Source: Spirochaetes bacterium ADurb.Bin133 (lineage in GTDB: Bacteria > Spirochaetota > GWE2-31-10 > MWDO01). Taken from it: DNA of 38,145 nt. Positions within the stretch are counted from its first letter, which is position 1, and each line of letters starts with the position of its first letter. This document shows positions 1-7,851 of this stretch, in pieces. The notes below the pieces were generated by a model. The model was not told the origin of the DNA and searched no databases. It saw nothing but the letters and a program-made list of their open reading frames with translations. Made by a program: the position numbers and the translations under genes. Location: NCBI GenBank assembly GCA_002070605.1, contig MWDO01000027.1, positions 1-38,145 on the forward strand. Direction: 5' to 3'.

Positions 1-260
1 CATATGTGTCAATTTTTTCATTGAGGGGCGACGCGTCCCATATGTGTCAATTTCTCATCAGGGAGCGACGCGGCGAGTATGTTACTCCATATGTGTCAAT
101 TTATTCATCGGGGCGCGGCGAGACGCATGCAGCTCCATATGTGTCAATTTCTCATCAAGGAGCAACGCGGCGCATATGTGTCATTTTTTTCATCGAGGAG
201 CGACGCATATGTGTCAATTTCTTCGTCAGAGCGCGGCGCGTATGCGTCAAAAAATAATTA
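1..260 (+). repeat. Array of CATATGTGTCAATTT tandem units (element A, left end outside window)
   Basis: Six clear units start with CATATGTGTCA at 1, 39, 88, 136, 173 and 206, and a degenerate one at 239. Spacings are 38, 49, 48, 37, 33 and 33 bp. After the core comes a GC-richer tail close to CATCGAGGAGCGACGCGGCG; the longer units carry an extra ~12 bp. The same unit recurs at 22834-23234, 33225-33297, 34114-34362 and 35188-35325. No inverted end is seen on the right, where the array fades into A/T-rich sequence just before the stop codon at 283. The unit lacks stop codons when read in this direction, so long overlapping open frames here are not evidence of genes. Confidence 0.9.
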
Positions 261-282
261 TTTACGCAAAGTAAAAAACTAC

Positions 283-1854
283 TTAGGGCAAATTCTTAGC
301 GCCGGGCTTATACATAACGTCCCTGTTGCCTATTTCTATCCCGTAAACTTCCTTATAGAACGCTACAAAGCCCTGCCATCCGCCGGCTACGGCGCCCCAA
401 AGCCCGCCGGCAAATACCGCGCTGCTTGATAAAAAGAGATTCGACAAAATCTTAGGCGTCATTCTATTCATACCGTAATTATCCGGCGTTTGAGCGATAC
501 CGCATATAGGATATTTCGAGCCGTATTGAATGTAAGACGCCGGCGTATAAGCGAGAACGTTCTTAATCGGAGGATTCTTCTTGAATATAGGCTCTACCTC
601 TTTGATAATCTCCAAATACTTTTCGGCCATTTTATTTTTTTCTTCCGTATATTGTTTATAATCCTTCGCTCTAAGGTCGATCCACCAATCAATTTTCTCC
701 TGACTCTGCTCGGTCATAACGCATTCCATTATGTAATACTTGTCGTTGTAGACCCTTGGTGGAATCCATAAAGCCAACTTCCAATTTGTCGCGTCTCTTC
801 CCTCAGGAAGTTTATAAATATGATACGCAAATTCCGTTAATACCGGATTCTCGTCGACCGTTTTTTTATCTATAAGGTAGTAACAGTAATAATCTGAGTT
901 GGGATTTTGAAGTTTATCAATTTTTTTAATCAAACTTTTTACTTTAGGTATATGCGAACCGGCTAAAATCAACGGTTTTATAACGTCCTGAGCCACGGAA
1001 AGAATAACGTTATCGGATTTGATAAATTCCCCGCCTACGACGACTCCGACCGCCTTATTACCCTCAAATTTTACGCTATCGACTCTCGTATTCAAAATCA
1101 GCTTCCCGCCAAGCTCTTCAAAACGTTTGGCGAAGTTATCGGCGAGCGTCTGAAACGTATCGTCTCCCGCAGGTTGAACGGAGTTTTCCTGTAAAAAACT
1201 CTGTATCATACACATTTCGCCCATAGCCGATACTTTATCGACGTCGACCCCCATAAACGCTTCGGGAACGCAAAGAATCTCCTGAATAGTCTTGGTTTTA
1301 ATTCCAAGTTTTTTTATCGTTTTTAAATAAGGCTTATCAAACAACAGACTAAACACCGTTCCGGGAATGGTAAACATCATCTTCAGCGCTTGAAAGAGAG
1401 TCGGCGGAAGATGGGCTTTATACATCAAATCGTTATAAAAAGAATTTATTTTATCAAAAAACTTTTTTAAACTTTTCGCCTCCTTGTCGTTACGCGCAAG
1501 TTTCAAAATATCAAGATAACCTTTTTTTGTAAATGGAAACGGTTTATCATTTTCAGGATGATATAAAAAGAAATTCTCCACCGCTCTCCAATTAATATTT
1601 TTAACTCCCATATACTTCATAAGTTTATCAAACGGAGCCCCTTCGGAAAAATCGCCCGTAATAAGAGGTATATTCACGGTATAAACAATTTTTTCACCGT
1701 TATGAGTCGTCGCTTTCTGATATGCGTTGCAAAATCCCCCCGGATGTTTGTTGGCGTCGTAAATTACAACTTCGTCGTCCGGTCTCGCTTTTTTCAACAT
1801 TATTCCCGTCGTCAAACCGCCTAATCCGGCTCCGACAATTATCGTTTTATCCAT
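283..1854 (-). CDS. FAD-dependent oxidoreductase, phytoene desaturase/retinol saturase-like
   Basis: The 523-residue product opens with a Rossmann dinucleotide motif (VGAGLGGL, residues ~7-14) and then a strand with an acidic residue and HPGG (VVIYDANKHPGG), the usual FAD-binding layout of the CrtI/amine-oxidase superfamily. The C-terminal AGGLWGAVAGGWQGF matches the second FAD-contact region of such enzymes. Length is typical of CrtI-like and retinol 13,14-reductase-like proteins. The substrate cannot be read from sequence, and no carotenoid genes lie nearby. The start is supported by GGAG about 8 nt upstream on the minus strand. It is monocistronic in this window; downstream is repeat array A. 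Family assignment is firm, reaction unknown. Confidence 0.85.
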   Translation of the reverse strand: MDKTIIVGAGLGGLTTGIMLKKARPDDEVVIYDANKHPGGFCNAYQKATTHNGEKIVYTVNIPLITGDFSEGAPFDKLMKYMGVKNINWRAVENFFLYHPENDKPFPFTKKGYLDILKLARNDKEAKSLKKFFDKINSFYNDLMYKAHLPPTLFQALKMMFTIPGTVFSLLFDKPYLKTIKKLGIKTKTIQEILCVPEAFMGVDVDKVSAMGEMCMIQSFLQENSVQPAGDDTFQTLADNFAKRFEELGGKLILNTRVDSVKFEGNKAVGVVVGGEFIKSDNVILSVAQDVIKPLILAGSHIPKVKSLIKKIDKLQNPNSDYYCYYLIDKKTVDENPVLTEFAYHIYKLPEGRDATNWKLALWIPPRVYNDKYYIMECVMTEQSQEKIDWWIDLRAKDYKQYTEEKNKMAEKYLEIIKEVEPIFKKNPPIKNVLAYTPASYIQYGSKYPICGIAQTPDNYGMNRMTPKILSNLFLSSSAVFAGGLWGAVAGGWQGFVAFYKEVYGIEIGNRDVMYKPGAKNLP

Positions 1855-1941
1855 CTTATATCTCCGTTAATATTCAATCTTTACTTGTCCATTATACTAA
1901 AATAATATTTTAATGTAAATTTATTTTTTTACAAATTACTT

Positions 1942-1973
1942 AATCAGTCGGTTTTTTGGGGAATAACAAATAA
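1942..1973 (+). repeat. Solitary end of the interspersed element (element B)
   Basis: The sequence carries GTCGGTTTTTTGGGGAATAAC, the terminal motif also found at 22844, 33225, 34114, 35188 and 37913, preceded by TTAATCA as at the right end of element G (reverse complement TTAACCG). No CATATGTGTC core lies beside it. It abuts the stop codon (1974-1976) of the minus-strand J-domain gene. It may be a remnant, or may serve as that gene's 3' end. Confidence 0.65.
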
Positions 1974-2672
1974 CTATATTGTAGTATATATTTTTAGATT
2001 ATGTTTTCTGTTCTCTTCAAGCAATTTATTAATTTCATTTTGAGAAAGGTAATTTTGTTCGACAAAATATCTACCAATCGGCTTATCAAGTCTTTTTTGG
2101 TTTCCAATAACTATATTAAGTTGAAATTGAGTTAATAATCCCATTCTAAGGCACGCTTCGCCAAATTTTTCGCTAAATCTCATATTCTTAATAACCTCAA
2201 TAACGGCTTCCCTATCCAAAAAGTTCATCTCAACGGCAATTTCGCCGATTCTGGGTCTTTGCCGATATTGCCACGCAAGAGCTTCAATTATCGACTTCCA
2301 TGGAATAATCCCGCTGTAATAGAGATACTCGGCAAAACGCAATTTTCGTTTCGGCATAACTCCGCTATAAACGTTATCAAGTTTGGCAGACCTCCGCGCA
2401 TGCGTCTGAGTTCCCGATAAAAGATCAAGTTTGATCGCTTTCATTATAGACAGATAGGCTTCGTTTATCTTTTTAAATTCTTCGCAAAGTTGCGATTCGT
2501 TTATGCCGAGGATTTCGGCTCTATCGGGGTGAAATTGTTTAGCTCTCTTTCTAAATTGTTCTTTAACTCTTTTAGGATTGATATTTTTTATTTTATCGTA
2601 AGAAATTAGAAAAATATCTGCTCCGAAAAGAGTATCTATCGCTCCTTCAATGTTAATAAAGCCGGCGTTCAT
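1974..2672 (-). CDS. J-domain (DnaJ-like) protein
   Basis: The 232-residue protein has a divergent N-terminal J domain (residues ~20-80) with the diagnostic HPD tripeptide at 48-50 (KQFHPDRAE), which in known J proteins stimulates the Hsp70 ATPase. No Gly/Phe region or zinc finger is present, so it is not canonical DnaJ. The C-terminal part (residues ~105-225) contains two or three repeats of the type 'LGEILVEMNFLDxxxVxxVI' (IGEIAVEMNFLDREAV, FGEACLRMGLLTQFQL, IGRYFVEQNYLSQNEI), resembling the N-terminal repeats of type II secretion and pilus ATPases. It probably recruits Hsp70 to a specific client, which is inference. No signal peptide; cytoplasmic. Confidence 0.75.
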   Translation of the reverse strand: MNAGFINIEGAIDTLFGADIFLISYDKIKNINPKRVKEQFRKRAKQFHPDRAEILGINESQLCEEFKKINEAYLSIMKAIKLDLLSGTQTHARRSAKLDNVYSGVMPKRKLRFAEYLYYSGIIPWKSIIEALAWQYRQRPRIGEIAVEMNFLDREAVIEVIKNMRFSEKFGEACLRMGLLTQFQLNIVIGNQKRLDKPIGRYFVEQNYLSQNEINKLLEENRKHNLKIYTTI

Positions 2673-2822
2673 CGTATTTCCATTATAATTATTTATCGTT
2701 ATAGTATCGAGTTATATTCTCATAATAATGACATTTTTAAAACAATTTTTCATTTTTTATTGATTAATTATCAATATCGTATTAATATTGTATCAAATAA
2801 ATCAGCGGTTAAGAGAATAAAT

Positions 2823-3440
2823 ATGCTTTCGGTATTTTTTGATAATTTAAAATGGATGGGGTGGAATCTATTTTTAGCCGTGATCCCTTTTCTTATTTCG
2901 CTTGTAGTATTTAGGCGTAAATTCTGGGAAAAACCGTCTATGATCAGACTTCCGCTGGCTCTCGGCATTGCGCTATTCTACTTTTTTCTTCCAAACGCGC
3001 CTTATGTTTTAACCGACATAATTCATCTGGTAAGACAGATCAAGGATTACAGATACTTCAAACTCACGGATAACGATATTATTGTCTTTCTGATACCTCA
3101 ATTCTTTCTTTTTATATTCATAGGATTTAGCATGTACGTTCTTGCGTTTCAGAATATGATACGTCTTTTGACCGAATTTCGCTGGAATTCAATAATTATT
3201 TTGATAATAAAAATCCTTAATCCTTTTTTTATGTCGATCGGTATATTTCTAGGGAGATTCTACCGATTTAACACATGGGATATCATATCAGATTACGAAA
3301 ATATAATATTATCCACCATTAAGGAATTTTCTAACTTTTACTTTATAATGTTTGTAATAATTATTTCAGTCGTCCTATTTGTCGGATTTGAAATTTTATC
3401 TCTATTTTATAAATCATTATTTATGAGAAAAAAATTATAG
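2823..3440 (+). CDS. DUF1361-type integral membrane protein
   Basis: The product has about six hydrophobic segments and the hallmark FLPNAPYVLTDIIHL of the DUF1361 family; its function is not established. I chose the ATG at 2823 (MLSVFFDNL, leading straight into the first membrane segment). An in-frame TTG at 2760 would add 21 residues of hydrophilic sequence that look non-conserved, so the start is uncertain. The 3' end overlaps the convergent fumarase-alpha gene by 6 bp, and no terminator is visible between them. The product is about 205 residues, typical for the family. Confidence 0.75.
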   Translation: MLSVFFDNLKWMGWNLFLAVIPFLISLVVFRRKFWEKPSMIRLPLALGIALFYFFLPNAPYVLTDIIHLVRQIKDYRYFKLTDNDIIVFLIPQFFLFIFIGFSMYVLAFQNMIRLLTEFRWNSIIILIIKILNPFFMSIGIFLGRFYRFNTWDIISDYENIILSTIKEFSNFYFIMFVIIISVVLFVGFEILSLFYKSLFMRKKL

Positions 3441-4280
3441 CTCTATCGAGCTGTGTCTGCATGCGTGGCAACAGTAATTGTAAGCTACCGGAAGTCCGGC
3501 TATATGAGTCGGATAAGTCAAGATTTTTACTCCCAGACAGGATACCGCTCCGCCAAGTCCCTGACTGCCGATTCCGCTCGTATTAATTTTCCGAAGTATC
3601 TCCCTCTCCATTTCTGCGTAGTAAGGATCCGGATTTTTAACGTTTAAAGGCAGTAAGAGCGCCTTCTTTGAGAGATACGCGGAGTATTCGAAAGTTCCTC
3701 CTATTCCTACTCCTACGACCGACGGAGGACACGCCTTGCCCCCCGACGCAATAACTCCGTTTGCAACAAACTCTATAATATCGTCCGTCGAAGAGGTCGG
3801 AGTCATCATTTTCTGCTTGGATTGATTTTCCGCCCCAAATCCTTTCGGCATAACGGATATTTTTAGTCTATCCCCCTTTGCCATTTCGGTATATATAACC
3901 GGCGGGAGATTGGTATTACTGTTCTCCCTTCTCAACGGATCTGCGACGACTGATTTTCGAAGATACCCCTTGTCGTAAGCCCGCCGGACCCCCTCGGCAA
4001 TAGCGTCATTAATAAAACCGCCCTCGATCTCTACGTCGGCCCCGATCTCAAGAAAAACAACCGCCATGCCGGTATCCTGGCATATCGGGTAAATCCCCTC
4101 CTCCGCTATCTCGTAATTTTGTTTAATAATCCTTAGTATCTCTTTAGCTCTAGCGTCCGTTTCAATATTTATCGACTCGTCAATTTTGTCCCTAACGTCG
4201 CGAGAAAGTATATAGTTTGCCTCGATAAAAAGTTTCTCAACGCTCTCTTTTATTAAGGAGAATTTGATAATTTTTCTCAT
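3435..4280 (-). CDS. Class I fumarate hydratase / L-tartrate dehydratase, alpha subunit
   Basis: At 281 residues this is the size of the N-terminal (alpha) half of two-subunit, oxygen-sensitive [4Fe-4S] hydro-lyases. Candidate cluster cysteines are at 67 (ICQDTG), 184 (KACPPSVVGVGIGGT) and 270/271 or 274 (CCHACRH); all three motif blocks are intact. The enzyme would interconvert fumarate and malate, or dehydrate tartrate; sequence alone does not choose. It lies downstream of rpiB with a 4-bp ATGA overlap, so the two are probably translationally coupled. The beta subunit normally encoded next to alpha is absent here: the neighbour is a convergent DUF1361 gene. Confidence 0.9.
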   Translation of the reverse strand: MRKIIKFSLIKESVEKLFIEANYILSRDVRDKIDESINIETDARAKEILRIIKQNYEIAEEGIYPICQDTGMAVVFLEIGADVEIEGGFINDAIAEGVRRAYDKGYLRKSVVADPLRRENSNTNLPPVIYTEMAKGDRLKISVMPKGFGAENQSKQKMMTPTSSTDDIIEFVANGVIASGGKACPPSVVGVGIGGTFEYSAYLSKKALLLPLNVKNPDPYYAEMEREILRKINTSGIGSQGLGGAVSCLGVKILTYPTHIAGLPVAYNYCCHACRHSSIEL

Positions 4281-4723
4281 AAACTACTGTTTTTCTCAAG
4301 GGAGCTGATTTTATCTACCCTTTTTTGATGTCTTCCCCCTTCAAAACCGGTAGTCAAGAACGTATTTACGATACTTTTTGCTAACTCTACTCCGGTAGTC
4401 CTGCCGCCGAGAGCGAGTATATTTGCGTCGTTATGCTTTCTGGTCATCCGAGCCGAGTACTCCTCCGAACAAAGCGCGCATCGAACGCCGTTTATTTTAT
4501 TAGCCGCTATCGATATTCCCACTCCCGTCCCGCAAATTAATATGCCTACGCCGTTTTTCTCCAAAACGCTCTTAGCTACAACCTCCGCAATGTCCGGATA
4601 ATCTACCGAATCTTTCGAAAAACACCCCATATCGGTTATATCAAGCCTCATTTCGCCCTTAACGTAGTTATAAATCTCCATTTTTAATTCATATCCGCCG
4701 TGATCGCAACCTATAAATATCAT
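4277..4723 (-). CDS. rpiB: Ribose-5-phosphate isomerase B (RpiB/LacA family)
   Basis: The 148-residue product matches RpiB throughout. It has the N-terminal GCDHGG phosphate/substrate loop (Asp7, His8), the catalytic cysteine loop CGTGVGIS (Cys64), and EEYSARMTRKHNDANILALGGR. It interconverts ribose 5-phosphate and ribulose 5-phosphate in the cytosolic pentose phosphate pathway. A related sugar-phosphate isomerase activity cannot be excluded, since LacB and allose enzymes share these motifs. It is the first gene of a two-gene minus-strand unit; its stop overlaps the start of the fumarase-alpha gene. Confidence 0.92.
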   Translation of the reverse strand: MIFIGCDHGGYELKMEIYNYVKGEMRLDITDMGCFSKDSVDYPDIAEVVAKSVLEKNGVGILICGTGVGISIAANKINGVRCALCSEEYSARMTRKHNDANILALGGRTTGVELAKSIVNTFLTTGFEGGRHQKRVDKISSLEKNSSL

Positions 4724-4909
4724 AACGCCGCCCTATTTTCAATTCTATAAATCAAATTCCATCGAAAGATACCGCCGTTTTAAAAACCGCAGACATACTT
4801 TCAAGACCCGAGTATATAATATTGATAATAAATTTCAAGATTTATTTTATAATGCATAATAATATTTTAATTCTAACCGAATATTAATAAAAACGGAAAT
4901 TGAGAAATT

Positions 4910-5566
4910 ATGAACAAAATATTGCTTCTATTAATAATACTTGCCATCTTTTTTAGTTGCGCGTCGAAAGAGAACGTTGTAGAACCTACGACTACAACAT
5001 ATGCGTCAATTACTTCTACTTCCGCTTCGACAACGACTACGACGATAGAGACTACGACGACATATGCGTTAATTACTACAACTTCTACTTCGACTTCGAC
5101 AACGACGACCACTACGACGACTACAATAAGGACGGGATTCAGATACGACGTTCCCGAAGATATGGAAGAGTCCCCAAACGAAGCCCGTTCGTATAAGTAC
5201 GATAATATGATCGTAGAAAAAGGGACTTCGGCTTTTACAAGCCCGTTTATTATTGCGATTAGGCACAACGACGATTATCCAAACGCCAAATTAAAAGATT
5301 TTGCCGAATTTGATCAGGAAATCTTAAAAAGTCAGGTAAAAATAAGATACGACGAAAAATGGACGCCGTTTGGATTTGAAGATAAAAAAATCGAATTCAT
5401 TTCGTATCAATTTGCTTACAATTACGGCAAAAACAACATCTTTCAAAGATCCGTTTATCTAAAATGCGATAGCAGAGTTTATATAATATCGATGAGCGGC
5501 AGATACAAGGGACTTATCGTCAATAATAAAAACGACGCATTCTGGAACAGCGTAAGAATTGATTGA
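4910..5566 (+). CDS. Putative lipoprotein with threonine-rich repeat linker
   Basis: The 218-residue product starts with a lipoprotein signal (hydrophobic run ending FFSC, Cys17). Residues ~27-73 are an almost pure Thr/Ser tract built of two ~21-residue repeats (TTYASITSTSAS... and TTYALITTTSTS...), probably an extended surface linker. The C-terminal ~140 residues are a soluble domain I do not recognise; YDVPEDMEES leads into an alpha/beta-looking region ending FWNSVRID. The repeat DNA contains CATATGCGTCAATTA, the core of the intergenic repeat family. The ATG follows an A-rich leader with only a weak Shine-Dalgarno (GAAATTG). Membrane-anchored and surface or periplasmic; function unknown. 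Confidence 0.75.
   Translation: MNKILLLLIILAIFFSCASKENVVEPTTTTYASITSTSASTTTTTIETTTTYALITTTSTSTSTTTTTTTTTIRTGFRYDVPEDMEESPNEARSYKYDNMIVEKGTSAFTSPFIIAIRHNDDYPNAKLKDFAEFDQEILKSQVKIRYDEKWTPFGFEDKKIEFISYQFAYNYGKNNIFQRSVYLKCDSRVYIISMSGRYKGLIVNNKNDAFWNSVRID
4997..5125 (+). repeat. In-gene 63-bp tandem repeat carrying the CATATGCGTCAATT motif
   Basis: CATATGCGTCAATTACT starts at 4998 and CATATGCGTTAATTACT at 5061, 63 bp (21 codons) apart, each followed by a run of ACT/ACG/TCG codons. The frame is the one that gives YVSI-type translations in the intergenic arrays (TAT-G(C/T)G-TCA-ATT). The match to the repeat core is 13-14 of 15 bases. The rest of the unit (the GC-rich tail) is replaced by Thr/Ser codons. 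Confidence 0.7.
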
Positions 5567-5638
5567 TTTTTTTATAAAAAAAAATTATTATTACGTATCC
5601 GGCGGTTTTCCGCGCAGCGCAATGTTTGGAGTAATATT

Positions 5639-6361
5639 GTGGACGATTTTGAAAAATTCCTCGAAACCCTGACTTTAGACCGATCCGGTCTGAATATTCA
5701 ATTTTTAAGTCTCGCTTCCATTATAAACGTAGCTCTTTCCTTATTAACCGGAGCGATTATATCATTAATCTATATTTTAAGCGCGGAAAGATCAAAAAGG
5801 GATGTTACTTTGACCCAGATTATACCGGCGCTTTCGGTATTAATGACCGTAATAATGAGAATGCAGGGGGGAAGAGTAGCGATCTTTTTCGGTATATTCG
5901 GCGTGCTTAGCATCGTTCGATTTCGCTCGATTTTGACCGATCAAAAAGGGATAACGTTTATTCTTTTCGCAATTATCAACGGGCTTTTAATCGGATTAGG
6001 CAATTACGTATTATCCGCTATTTCGATATTTTTTATTACCGCAATTTTTATCTCGACAAAAAGGTTTATAGATAAGCGCAAAAAAATACGCTTAACCGTA
6101 AAAATTTCGGAAAATTTTATAACCTCTAAGGAAACGGTTGAACGGTTTTTCGCAGAAAAAGGTATCAAACACAGCTTTTTGGTATCGACCTACAAAAGCG
6201 ACTTAAACAAAATGGGAGCTTGCGAAGAGGTTAGGAAACTTGAATATTTGATATATTATAAACAGGATAACGAACTATTAAATATTTTTGAGGCGTTTTC
6301 GACAAAATTTAAAGGCGATACGATAAATTTTGAATTTAAGATTGTTGAGAATAATGTATAA
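5639..6361 (+). CDS. DUF4956 membrane protein
   Basis: The 240-residue product has about four membrane segments (residues ~26-48, 57-75, 80-94 and 104-140) and the conserved FGIFGVLSIVRFRS stretch (~85-98) of the DUF4956 family. A cytoplasmic C-terminal domain (~145-240) follows. It begins at GTG; GGAG at 5628-5631 with 7-nt spacing supports this start, and no ATG is suitably placed. The family often sits beside polyphosphate-related VTC genes or exported proteins, but none is seen here; the next gene, 54 bp on, is an MCP-like protein. Function unknown. Confidence 0.8.
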   Translation: MDDFEKFLETLTLDRSGLNIQFLSLASIINVALSLLTGAIISLIYILSAERSKRDVTLTQIIPALSVLMTVIMRMQGGRVAIFFGIFGVLSIVRFRSILTDQKGITFILFAIINGLLIGLGNYVLSAISIFFITAIFISTKRFIDKRKKIRLTVKISENFITSKETVERFFAEKGIKHSFLVSTYKSDLNKMGACEEVRKLEYLIYYKQDNELLNIFEAFSTKFKGDTINFEFKIVENNV

Positions 6362-6415
6362 TTTTTTTTTACTTATACCGATAATTAATTAAATATGTAA
6401 TCTGGAGACAAATTA

Positions 6416-7759
6416 ATGAGCAATATACAGGACGGAATGTCGTTTAACCCCGGCGATGAAGAAGATTTTATTAGACAGTTGCAGGCTCAATTAGCCGAGG
6501 AAAAATCTGAAAAAACCGAAGAGCGCTCCCCTCTTGCGCTTGAAGAAGATTCGCCGAAAGAGGAAAAAAAAGAGCAAAAATCGAAGAAAAACGGCGGTTC
6601 TAAAGAGATAAAAAAAAATACGAAAACTTCAAAAATAAAAAACCGGATTGTTGTTTTTTTGAAATACGGATTGCTTCCGATTCTTATTTTTTCCGCCTTG
6701 TATGTTTTATCTTTTTTTATAAGGAATTTGATTATTATTATTCCATTCTACCTGATTTTTGCCTTAATTACCTCGTTTTACGTATATATCGTCTCGGTTG
6801 TCGATTCAAATTCAAAAATCAAAGGGGCGGAGAGCATACTATATGAAATAGCAAAGGGCAAGTTGTCTTTTGATATTCAAAACGACGAAGAGCTAAAAAA
6901 ATCTCTGGGACCTCTATCTAATCCTATCGATAGAGTTATAAAAGAGGTGTCCGATATGGTAACAAGAGTAGAACTTTCCGTTCTGGATATGGTAGGCAAT
7001 TCGGACGCTCTAAGCTATTTTGCGTCGTCTATGGCAAATAAAACGGATCAACAGGAAGACGCCGTAATAAAAATTGACAGATCGGCGACTTCTTTGAACG
7101 AATCTATGAAAAACATTAAAAATAACGTTGAATCGGCTTATGAGAATACAAAAACCTCAATAATGGAGGCGGACAACAGTTCGGTTGAGATATTACTGCT
7201 TATCGAGGAGATGAATACTATTAATGAGATGTCTGAAAAAATTATCGCAACTATGAATTTTATAAGCGATATTGCCGACGAAACAAACTTACTGGCTCTC
7301 AACGCGGCTATACAAGCGGCTCACGCAGGCGAAGAAGGGAAAGGATTTGGAGTCGTTGCGTCGGAAATCAGAAACTTAGCGGAATCCAGCTCCAAAGCGA
7401 CAAAAACAATATATCAAACGGTAGAAACTACGGTAGAATCGATAGCAAAAGGGGTAGAAGCGAGCGAGAAAGCTAAAAAAGCGCTGGCTAAAATTGTATC
7501 CTCTATCAAGTCTACGGAAGATATAATGTCGAATATAAATCACGATATTAACGCTCAATCGGATACGACGACAAGTCTAAAAGATAGCGTTAGTAAAATC
7601 GACGACTTAACTAAAAATATAAACAGCGACACTCAAAATATGAAAGAGGCTATAGCAAACTTATCCGGGCAGGCTCAGATACTTAACGGTCTCATCAAAG
7701 GATTTGAAATTCACGCCTCCTCTATTAAATCGGACGTTATATACGGCGTCGACGGATAA
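6416..7759 (+). CDS. Methyl-accepting chemotaxis-like signalling protein without a periplasmic sensor
   Basis: Residues 1-75 are highly charged (Glu/Lys-rich) and cytoplasmic. Two membrane segments follow (~78-102 and ~104-128) with almost no loop between them. The rest is a long coiled-coil MCP signalling domain whose hairpin tip is intact at ~284-325 ([26 protein letters not shown]), the part that contacts CheA and CheW in known receptors. No ligand-binding domain and no clear HAMP are visible, so it may sense from the membrane or cytoplasm or through a partner. GGAG lies about 9 nt before the ATG. It follows the DUF4956 gene at a short distance. Signalling role is solid, stimulus unknown. 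Confidence 0.88.
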   Translation: MSNIQDGMSFNPGDEEDFIRQLQAQLAEEKSEKTEERSPLALEEDSPKEEKKEQKSKKNGGSKEIKKNTKTSKIKNRIVVFLKYGLLPILIFSALYVLSFFIRNLIIIIPFYLIFALITSFYVYIVSVVDSNSKIKGAESILYEIAKGKLSFDIQNDEELKKSLGPLSNPIDRVIKEVSDMVTRVELSVLDMVGNSDALSYFASSMANKTDQQEDAVIKIDRSATSLNESMKNIKNNVESAYENTKTSIMEADNSSVEILLLIEEMNTINEMSEKIIATMNFISDIADETNLLALNAAIQAAHAGEEGKGFGVVASEIRNLAESSSKATKTIYQTVETTVESIAKGVEASEKAKKALAKIVSSIKSTEDIMSNINHDINAQSDTTTSLKDSVSKIDDLTKNINSDTQNMKEAIANLSGQAQILNGLIKGFEIHASSIKSDVIYGVDG

Positions 7760-7851
7760 AAATTTTATAATAATACTACAGCCTCGTCGGGGCTGCGAGA
7801 AACTGCATACTTAGCCAATAATATATAACGCTGAATCAACAGACGAACTTA

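Noticed and set aside
1-260. CRISPR array
   Set aside because: Units vary from 33 to 49 bp and the parts between cores are themselves similar to one another. There are no unique spacers of constant length and no cas genes.
6-429. Several small coding frames (MCQF/YVSI-rich proteins) in the repeat array
   Set aside because: They overlap in three frames, lack ribosome binding sites, and follow from the absence of stops in the repeat unit.
7780-7797. CAGCC/GGCTG hairpin as terminator between MCP and export operon
   Set aside because: The 5-bp stem has no T-run on either strand; possible but unsupported.
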